Below, one piece after another: positions 58,356 through 64,000 of a stretch of DNA of 64,000 bases. Below the pieces are notes generated by a model. It saw only the letters and a list, made by a program, of their open reading frames with translations. It did not search any database and was not told the DNA's origin. Positions within the stretch are counted from its first letter, which is position 1; every line of letters starts with the position of its first letter. Source of the DNA: JAFKFJ01 sp963786445 (GTDB lineage: Bacteria; Pseudomonadota; Alphaproteobacteria; Acetobacterales; Acetobacteraceae); NCBI GenBank assembly GCA_963786445.1, contig CAWAZU010000026.1, positions 1-64,000 on the forward strand. Reading direction: 5' to 3'. The translations under genes and the position numbers were made by a program.

Positions 58356-58981
58356 TCGCCCCCCCGGAACGCTCGCCCGACCGCGACGCCGCCATCGATG
58401 CCATGCTGGCCCGCGTGCCGGCGCAAGGCTGGACCCGTGCGGCGCTGCGCGGCGCGCTCGCCGACCTCGGGGCCGATCCGCAGGACGCCGAGCTGCTGTT
58501 CCCCGGCGGCGCGGCGGAACTGGTGGAGGCGTTCATCGACCTCACCGACCGGCGCATGGAGGCGGAAGCCGCCACACCCGAGTTCGCGGCACTGCGCACG
58601 GGCGGGCGGGTGCGCACGCTGCTGGCCTGGCGGCTGGCGCACCACCGGGCGCACCGCGAGGCGATCCGCCGCGCGCTGGCGGTGCTGGCGCTGCCGCGCA
58701 ACGCCGCCGCCGCCGCGCGCTGCACCGCACGCACCGTCGATGCCATCTGGCACGTTGCCGGCGACACCGCGGCCGATTTTTCCTGGTACACCAAGCGCGC
58801 GACGCTGGCCGCGATCTACGCCGCGACGCTGCTCTACTGGCTGCGCGACATGAGCGAGGATGACGCCGCGACGCTCGCCTTTCTCGACCGGCGGCTCGCC
58901 GGCATCGGGCGCGTCGGCGCGCTGCGCAAGCGCGTCGAACAGGGCTGCGCGTGGCTCCGGCCGCATCGCGCTGCGGCCTGA
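58352..58981 (+). CDS. COQ9-family protein (ubiquinone biosynthesis)
   Basis: A 209-residue lipid-binding protein of the TetR-like COQ9 fold, which helps hydroxylation steps of ubiquinone biosynthesis. The family core is RDAAIDAMLARVPAQGWTRAALRGALADLGADPQDAELLFPGGAAELVEAFIDLTDRRM and, near the end, DAIWHVAGDTAADFSWYTKRATLAAIYAATLLYWLRDMSED, the conserved FSWYTKRxxLxxIY motif. It overlaps the def stop by four bases. No other coq gene is in the window. Confidence 0.9.
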   Translation: MIAPPERSPDRDAAIDAMLARVPAQGWTRAALRGALADLGADPQDAELLFPGGAAELVEAFIDLTDRRMEAEAATPEFAALRTGGRVRTLLAWRLAHHRAHREAIRRALAVLALPRNAAAAARCTARTVDAIWHVAGDTAADFSWYTKRATLAAIYAATLLYWLRDMSEDDAATLAFLDRRLAGIGRVGALRKRVEQGCAWLRPHRAAA

Positions 58982-58985
58982 GGGG

Positions 58986-59972
58986 CTACGCGCCGACCAC
59001 GACGCGGATCGCGCTCGGCGCGTCGCACACCAGCAGCGGCGCGAAGCCGGCGGCGTCGCCGTCGGTCTGCGCGGGCACGTGCGGACTCTGGATCGCCACC
59101 TCGTCGGCATGCAGCAGCCGCAGCCCAGGCATCCGCGGCAGCAGGTCGAGCGGCAGCGCCGCGCCGTAGAGCAGCGCCGCCAGCGGGCCGGACCGCTCGA
59201 ACAGCGCCACCGTGAAGCCGCGCGTGGCCGGCGAGGTGCCCGGCGCCAGCAGATAGCGCCCGCCATAAAAATGCCCCTTGCTGACGATGACGCTGCCCGC
59301 CTGGCACGCCACCCCGTCCAGGCTCAGGCGGATCGGGGAGAAGCGGTAGCGCGCCGCCTCGCGCAGCGACTGCACCACATAGGCGAAGCGGCCGAGCCTG
59401 CGCTTCAGCGCCAGCGGCAGTTGCTGCACCACCTGCGCGTCGAACCCGGCGCCCAGCATCTGCACGAACACCCGTTCCCCCGCCGGCCCGCGCGCAATGC
59501 CGGGCCAGATCATGCGCGTGCGCCCGAAGGCGAGCGCCGCCGCCACGTCGCGCGGCACGAACGAGAGCTCGAGTTCGTGCGCCATCACGTTGGCGGTGCC
59601 GAGCGGGATCACGCCGAGCCGGCAGAACGAGCCGTTGATGCCGTTGGCGACCTCGGCGATGGTGCCGTCGCCGCCGGCCGCCACCACCAGATCGGCGCCG
59701 CTCGCGGCGGCCTCGCGCGCCAGCACGGTGGCGTGGCCGGCATAACGGGTCTCGGCCAGTTCCAGCCGCATGCCGTTGGCCGACATCACGTCGAGCACCC
59801 GCCACAGCCGCGCCGCCCGCCGTCGCCCGGCGGTCGGGTTGAACACGATCAGCATCCGCCGCGCCGCACCGCGATGGACAGGCGCTGTGCCATCACGACT
59901 CGGAGGCTCCACGCTGGCTAAAGCGCCAGACTGACCGGCCTGCATGTCATTTAAGTGACCATTCTGCGTCAT
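58986..59972 (-). CDS. Diacylglycerol-kinase-family lipid kinase
   Basis: A 328-residue YegS/DAGK-type kinase. RRMLIVFNPTAGRRRAARLWRVLDV, then ADLVVAAGGDGTIAEVANGINGSFCRLGVIPLGTANVMAHELEL holds the GGDGT nucleotide-binding motif and the following GTAN segment. The C-terminal half is the beta-sandwich domain. It probably phosphorylates a membrane lipid at the inner leaflet. Its first 40 residues are poorly conserved, so the start could be at Met40. Neighbours are also envelope genes (LpxH-like, GT4). Confidence 0.88.
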   Translation of the reverse strand: MTQNGHLNDMQAGQSGALASVEPPSRDGTAPVHRGAARRMLIVFNPTAGRRRAARLWRVLDVMSANGMRLELAETRYAGHATVLAREAAASGADLVVAAGGDGTIAEVANGINGSFCRLGVIPLGTANVMAHELELSFVPRDVAAALAFGRTRMIWPGIARGPAGERVFVQMLGAGFDAQVVQQLPLALKRRLGRFAYVVQSLREAARYRFSPIRLSLDGVACQAGSVIVSKGHFYGGRYLLAPGTSPATRGFTVALFERSGPLAALLYGAALPLDLLPRMPGLRLLHADEVAIQSPHVPAQTDGDAAGFAPLLVCDAPSAIRVVVGA

Positions 59973-60093
59973 CCGGATTATATTCTCGCCGCACGCGAGA
60001 TCAGGGGCAAGTCATGCAAACTTCACGTGCGCGATTCGGCAACTGCTCTATGTGCTGGGCGCGTCAATGAACAGTATGACCCCCGGCGCGACC

Positions 60094-60888
60094 ATGCGCA
60101 CCCATTATCGCAGCGTCTTCATTTCGGATGTGCATCTCGGCACGCGCGGCTGCCGCAGCGACTTCCTGATCGACTTCCTGCGCCGCGTCAGTTGCGAGCG
60201 CCTGTTTCTGGTCGGCGACATCATCGACGGCTGGCGCCTGCGCAAGTCCTGGTACTGGGACGAGAGCTGCGACGAGGTGCTGCGCCTGCTGCTCGGCCAC
60301 GCCCGCGCCGGCACCGAGGTGACCTACATCCCCGGCAACCACGACGAGATGTTCCGCGCCTGGCTGCCGATGGGGCTGGAGATCGCCGGCGTGCGGCTGC
60401 GCGCCGAGGCGGTCCACGTCACCGCCGACCACCGCCGCCTGCTGGTGATCCACGGCGACGAGTTCGACAGCGTGGTGCGCTACGCGAAATTTCTGGCGCT
60501 GCTCGGCGACTGGGCCTATGCCGCGGCGCTGCGCGTCAACACCTGGTTCAACGCGGGCCGCCGCCGCCTCGGCTATCCGTACTGGTCGCTCTCGGCCTGG
60601 CTCAAGCGGCAGGTCAAGGAGGCGGTGAAGGCGATCGACCGGTTCGAGAGCGCGCTGGCCGGCGAGGCGCGGCGGCGCGGCTTCGACGGCGTGGTGTGCG
60701 GCCACATCCACCACGCCGAGATGCGCGAGGTCGGCGGCGTGCTCTACATCAACGACGGCGACTGGGTGGAAAGCTGCACCGCGCTGGTCGAGCACGCGGA
60801 CGGGCGGCTCGAATTGCTCGACTGGGCGGCGCTGAACCGCTTCTCCTTCGCGGCACCGCGCGGTGCCGTGGTGCCGCAAGCTGCCTGA
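60094..60888 (+). CDS. UDP-2,3-diacylglucosamine diphosphatase-like metallophosphoesterase
   Basis: A 264-residue calcineurin-like phosphoesterase, LpxH type. Metal-ligand motifs are SDVHLGTRGC (Asp, His), GDIIDGW (Asp), PGNHDEM (Asn, His), HGDEFD and the GHIHHAE His pair. In lipid A synthesis such an enzyme cleaves UDP-2,3-diacylglucosamine. Three nested in-frame ATGs exist (60067, 60076, 60094); the last gives the usual beginning MRTHYRSVFISDVHLG, but none has a good ribosome site. It overlaps the following glycosyltransferase gene. Confidence 0.85.
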   Translation: MRTHYRSVFISDVHLGTRGCRSDFLIDFLRRVSCERLFLVGDIIDGWRLRKSWYWDESCDEVLRLLLGHARAGTEVTYIPGNHDEMFRAWLPMGLEIAGVRLRAEAVHVTADHRRLLVIHGDEFDSVVRYAKFLALLGDWAYAAALRVNTWFNAGRRRLGYPYWSLSAWLKRQVKEAVKAIDRFESALAGEARRRGFDGVVCGHIHHAEMREVGGVLYINDGDWVESCTALVEHADGRLELLDWAALNRFSFAAPRGAVVPQAA

Positions 60889-61945
60889 GGCCCCGGTCGC
60901 CGCCGCGCTCGCCGGAGCGGCGGGGACCGCCCCGCGCCGCATCCTGATCGTGTCGGATGCGTGGCACCCGCAGGTCAACGGCGTGGTGCGCACGCTGGCC
61001 ACCGTCGCCGGCGAGTTGCAGGCGATGGGCCATGCGGTGGACGTGATCGGCCCGGACCGTTTCCGCACGCTGCCCTGCCCGACCTATCCCGACATTCCGC
61101 TGGCGCTGCTGCCGCGGCGGCGTCTGGCGCGGCTGATCGCTTCGTTCGCGCCGGATGCGCTGCACATCGCGACCGAAGGCCCGCTCGGCATGGCGGCGCG
61201 CGCCTGGGCGCGGCGGCACGGGTTTTCCTTCACCACGTCGTTCCACACCAAGTTTCCCGAATATGTCGAGGCGCGCATCGGTCTGCCGCCCGGCCTCGCC
61301 TATGTCTGGCTGCGCCGCTTCCACAATGCCGGTGCGGGCGTGATGGTGGCGACCGAAAGCCTGCGCGCCGAACTCGCCGGGCGCGGTTTCAGGAACATCC
61401 GCGCCTGGACGCGCGGCGTCGATCTGGCGGCGTTTTGCCCGCAGCCGCGCGAGGACTGGGGTTTGCCGCGCCCGGTCTTTCTCAATGTCGGCCGCGTGGC
61501 CGTGGAAAAGAACATCCGCGCGTTCCTCGACCTCGATCTGCCCGGCTCGAAAGTCGTGGTCGGCGACGGCCCGCAACTGGCCGAACTGCGGCGCGGCTAT
61601 CCCGCGGTGCATTTCACCGGCGCGCGGTTCGGCGCGGCGCTGGCGCGGGCCTATGCGGGCGCCGACGTATTCGTGTTCCCGAGCCTGACCGACACTTTCG
61701 GGCTCGTGCTGCTGGAGGCGCTGGCCTGCGGCACGCCGGTGGCGGCGTTTCCGGTGACCGGCCCGCTCGACGTGCTGGGCCGCGCACCGACCTGCATCGG
61801 CGCGGTGGACGCCGATCTGCGCCGCGCCGCGCTGGCCGCGCTGGGGGGCGACCGGGCGGCCTGCCGCGCGCACGCCGAAACCTATTCGTGGCGCGCCTGC
61901 GCGGAGCTTTTTCTGTCGTATCTGGTGCCGCTGGAACACGCCTGA
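60863..61945 (+). CDS. Glycosyltransferase family 4 (GT-B) protein
   Basis: A 360-residue GT-B enzyme: RILIVSDAWHPQVNGVVRTLATVAGELQAMGHAVDVIGPDRF, then FTTSFHTKFPEYVEARIGLPP, TRGVDLAAFCP, and the donor-site segment YAGADVFVFPSLTDTFGLVLLEALACGTPVAAFPVTGPLDVLG, with the E-x7-E pattern. Such family members put sugars on diacylglycerol or lipid A in alphaproteobacteria. The start is GTG at 60863, overlapping the LpxH-like stop by 26 bases. A good terminator follows. Confidence 0.88.
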   Translation: MPWCRKLPEAPVAAALAGAAGTAPRRILIVSDAWHPQVNGVVRTLATVAGELQAMGHAVDVIGPDRFRTLPCPTYPDIPLALLPRRRLARLIASFAPDALHIATEGPLGMAARAWARRHGFSFTTSFHTKFPEYVEARIGLPPGLAYVWLRRFHNAGAGVMVATESLRAELAGRGFRNIRAWTRGVDLAAFCPQPREDWGLPRPVFLNVGRVAVEKNIRAFLDLDLPGSKVVVGDGPQLAELRRGYPAVHFTGARFGAALARAYAGADVFVFPSLTDTFGLVLLEALACGTPVAAFPVTGPLDVLGRAPTCIGAVDADLRRAALAALGGDRAACRAHAETYSWRACAELFLSYLVPLEHA

Positions 61946-61984
61946 GCCGGCGACGATTGTCCATCGCTGTCCCCTTCGGGTAAG

Positions 61985-62023
61985 CGCCGGCCAGGCCCAT
62001 CCTGGCCGGCGTTCTCCTTTTTT
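61985..62023 (+). terminator. Rho-independent terminator
   Basis: An 11-bp perfect stem CGCCGGCCAGG (61985-61995) and CCTGGCCGGCG (62001-62011) around CCCAT, followed by TTCTCCTTTTTT. It ends the glycosyltransferase transcript. The stem shares GGCCAGG and CCTGGCC with the terminator at 50113. Confidence 0.85.
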
Positions 62024-62076
62024 CGGGAACACCACCGGCGAGGCGACCCGGACGGCCGCGCGCGAGGTGGCGGTCG

Positions 62077-63750
62077 TTACGGCGACGGCTTCGCCCGTTC
62101 CTCCTCCAGGAGCTCCTTGCGCGACAGCTTGCCGATCAAGGTGCGGGGCAGCGTCTGGCGAATTTCCACATCGCGCGGCTGCTCGATTTTGGAAAGCAAT
62201 TCCGAAAGGAAGTTGCGTAATTGCTCCGGCGTCGCCGTCTGGCCCGGCCGCAGCGTCACGAACGCTTTCGGCGCCTGGCCGCGATAGGCGTCGGCCACCC
62301 CGATCACCACCACCTCGGCCACCGCAGGATGCTGATACAGCGCATCCTCCAGCACCCGCGGATAGACGTTGTAGCCGCCGCAGATGATGACGTCCTTCAG
62401 CCGGTCGGTGACGAACAGATAGCCGTCCGCGTCGAGATGGCCGACATCGCCGGTGCGCAGCGCGCCTTCGACGAACACCTGCGCCGTTTCCTCCGGCCGG
62501 TTCCAGTAGCCGCGCATCACCTGCTTCCCGCGCGCGCAGATCTCGCCGCGCTCGCCCGTCGCCAGCACGCGGTGCGGGTCGGCGAGGTCGCGAATCTCGA
62601 TGACGGTGTCGCGCACCGGAATGCCCACCGAGCCGTCCTTGATGCGCCCGTCCGGCGGGTTGCAGGCGAGCACCGGCGAGGCTTCGGTCAGCCCGTAGCC
62701 TTCCACCAGTTTGCAGCCGGTGAGCCGCTCGAAGCGCGTGCGCACGTCCGCCGGCAGCGGCGCACCGCCGCAGATGCAGGCGCGCAGGCCAAAAATGTCG
62801 ATGCGCTTGTGCTCGGCGGCCTCGGCGACGGCGTTGTAGATTGTCGGCACCGCATGCAGCACCGTCGGGCGCTCGCGGGCCAGCGTGCGCATCACGCGGC
62901 CGATCTCGAAGCGCGGGTGCAGCAGCAGCTCGGCGCCGATCTCGATGCCGCTGTTCATCACCGCCGTCATCGCGAACACATGGAAGAACGGCAGCACGCC
63001 GAGCACCCGCTCCTCGCCGAGCCGCAGGCTCGGCATGTGGCGGCTGACCTGCTGGGCGTTGACGCTGAGGTTGGCGTGCGTCAGCACCGCGCCCTTCGGG
63101 ATGCCGGTGGTGCCGCCGGTGTATTGCAGCACCGCCACGTCGGCCTCAGGGTCGATCGCCACCAGACCGGGCGGCGTCGCGTTCGCGACCACGCGCGCAT
63201 GCGGCACGATGCGGCCGTCATACGCGGGCACCGCCGTCTCGCGGCGTTTGAACACGCGGTACAGCGTCGCCTTGCCCGGCGGCAGCACGCCCGCCATCGG
63301 GCAGACCACGACGTGCCGCAGGCCCGCCTTCTCCGCCAATGGAATGATCTTGTCGCAGATCATCGCGAGGTCGGGCACCACCATGACGGTGGTGCCGGAA
63401 TCGGCGATCTGGTGACGCAGCTCGCGCGGGACATAGAGCGGGTTGTAGTTGACGACCGTGGCCCCGGCCTGCAGCGCCGCATAGTAGAACACCACCGAAT
63501 ACGGCGTGTTCGGCAGGCACAGCCCGACCCGGTCGCCGCGCCGCACGCCAAGATCCTGCAGGCCGCGCGCCGCGCGTGCCACCCACTCGCCGAGCGCCGC
63601 ATAGCTCCAGCGCCGCCCCAGGAACGACAGCGCCGGACGGCCGGGGAAGCGCACCACCGAACGCTCCAGCAGCACCGGCAGCGGCACCGCCTGGATCGGC
63701 CCCAGCCGCATCGGCTCCGCCGCCGCCCGCCGCTCCCCGGTCCCGCGCAT
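62077..63750 (-). CDS. Long-chain acyl-CoA synthetase (AMP-forming)
   Basis: A protein of about 557 residues activating fatty acids: WSYAALGEWVARAARGLQDLGVRRGDRVGLCLPN, the P-loop-like LQYTGGTTGIPKGAVLTHANL, LPFFHVFAMTAVM, LVEGYGLTEASPV, and the C-terminal RTGDVGHLDADGYLFVTDRLKDVIICGGYNVYPRVLE. The start at 63750 has GGGAGC upstream; the ATG at 63792 gives a longer beginning without a site. Membrane association is likely for long chains; the chain length cannot be told. FadD-type by sequence. Confidence 0.9.
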   Translation of the reverse strand: MRGTGERRAAAEPMRLGPIQAVPLPVLLERSVVRFPGRPALSFLGRRWSYAALGEWVARAARGLQDLGVRRGDRVGLCLPNTPYSVVFYYAALQAGATVVNYNPLYVPRELRHQIADSGTTVMVVPDLAMICDKIIPLAEKAGLRHVVVCPMAGVLPPGKATLYRVFKRRETAVPAYDGRIVPHARVVANATPPGLVAIDPEADVAVLQYTGGTTGIPKGAVLTHANLSVNAQQVSRHMPSLRLGEERVLGVLPFFHVFAMTAVMNSGIEIGAELLLHPRFEIGRVMRTLARERPTVLHAVPTIYNAVAEAAEHKRIDIFGLRACICGGAPLPADVRTRFERLTGCKLVEGYGLTEASPVLACNPPDGRIKDGSVGIPVRDTVIEIRDLADPHRVLATGERGEICARGKQVMRGYWNRPEETAQVFVEGALRTGDVGHLDADGYLFVTDRLKDVIICGGYNVYPRVLEDALYQHPAVAEVVVIGVADAYRGQAPKAFVTLRPGQTATPEQLRNFLSELLSKIEQPRDVEIRQTLPRTLIGKLSRKELLEEERAKPSP

Positions 63751-63887
63751 CGATCCGCTCCCGCGCAAATCCTCCCATGACGCTAAAGGCATGGGATTGA
63801 CGTATGCGTTAATCTACCGCCACGAAAACGGCACGGTCAAGCGCGCAGACGATGGCGCGCCGCGCGCGCTCCGCCTATTGCGGCACC

Positions 63888-64000
63888 ATGGCGCGCACCA
63901 TCAGCCCGGCCGACACGCTGCGGCTCGCCACCGCCGCGCTGGCCGCCGGGCGGCCGGAGGAGGCGGAGCGGCTCTGCCACGACCTGCTGGGCGCTTCCCC
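63888..64000 (+). CDS. Possible TPR-type protein, cut by the window end
   Basis: Only the first 37 codons are visible: MARTISPADTLRLATAALAAG then RPEEAERLCHDLLGAS, whose AxxxLAAGRPEEAExL pattern looks like a tetratricopeptide repeat. The downstream part is outside the window, so the function cannot be judged. Confidence 0.5.
   Translation, partial: MARTISPADTLRLATAALAAGRPEEAERLCHDLLGAS

Noticed and set aside
1..64000. rRNA, tRNA, CRISPR arrays, prophage
   Set aside because: Reading both strands I found no conserved rRNA segments, cloverleaf with CCA end, regularly spaced repeats or phage structural genes.

Overview
The window is high-GC DNA, apart from a few visibly AT-richer patches, from an alphaproteobacterium, most likely an Acetobacteraceae/Rhodospirillales member. 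The supports are a SUV3-like helicase / S4 protein / 7Fe ferredoxin / CarD / GreB run, COQ9, a hopanoid C-3 methylase (HpnR) homologue, and cobalamin-linked enzymes of the kinds found in that group. No rRNA, tRNA, CRISPR array or prophage was seen.

Layout. 1-3515 is an accessory island: a serine recombinase broken by two compensating frameshifts, an AT-rich 695-residue reverse transcriptase of the Abi/UG type with a possible HEPN-like RX6H motif near its C-terminus, and a VapBC-like antitoxin/PIN toxin pair whose toxin is frameshifted. 3816-16219 is mostly housekeeping: a WecA/MraY-type transferase, a UMF1-type MFS carrier, a secreted duplicated-domain protein, MarR, M17 aminopeptidase (frameshifted near its end), HtpG, SUV3-like helicase, S4 protein, ferredoxin, CarD, GreB and a small membrane protein. 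16216-30176 is rich in corrinoid and one-carbon genes: cobC, then a minus-strand set of MttB-like methyltransferase, enolase-superfamily protein and luciferase-like monooxygenase, and further on a RACo-like corrinoid-activating ferredoxin, a virulence-factor-domain protein, a homocysteine S-methyltransferase-like protein, DUF1638, a PRISE-type reductase and an LVIVD beta-propeller. Together these suggest demethylation of a methylated substrate through a corrinoid protein that is not in the window.

30258-46518 holds a patatin-like lipase with an unrecognised partner, a GGDEF-EAL protein, an acyl-CoA-synthetase/GNAT fusion that seems to lack its ATP-binding core, a CopG antitoxin followed by a 5'-truncated RelE toxin, a DMT transporter, a GT61 glycosyltransferase, CopD-like and ParA-like proteins, NAD(P)HX repair enzyme, malonyl-CoA decarboxylase, an orphan VapB and a MdeB-type pyruvate dehydrogenase E1. 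46519-53357 has a REPIN-like repeat, a zinc alcohol dehydrogenase, HpnR (frameshifted), an aldo/keto reductase, an amidase and a badly frameshifted PaiB homologue.

53358-56690 is a junkyard of mobile DNA: a DUF262 fragment, two broken copies of one FMN-reductase gene, and between them a REP-associated tyrosine transposase (RAYT) with a REP palindrome on either side. One of these REPs is itself split by an intact IS110/IS1111-type element. The reconstructed REP, the 13-bp inverted repeats and a 9-base match to the REP inside the IS non-coding end make this the best-resolved mobile structure here. 56781-64000 returns to core genes: rpsU, def, COQ9, a diacylglycerol-kinase-type lipid kinase, an LpxH-like phosphoesterase, a GT4 glycosyltransferase, an acyl-CoA synthetase and the start of a further gene cut by the window end.

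At least ten single-base indels break otherwise conserved genes. Either the source assembly carries uncorrected indels or several loci are decaying; raw reads would decide.
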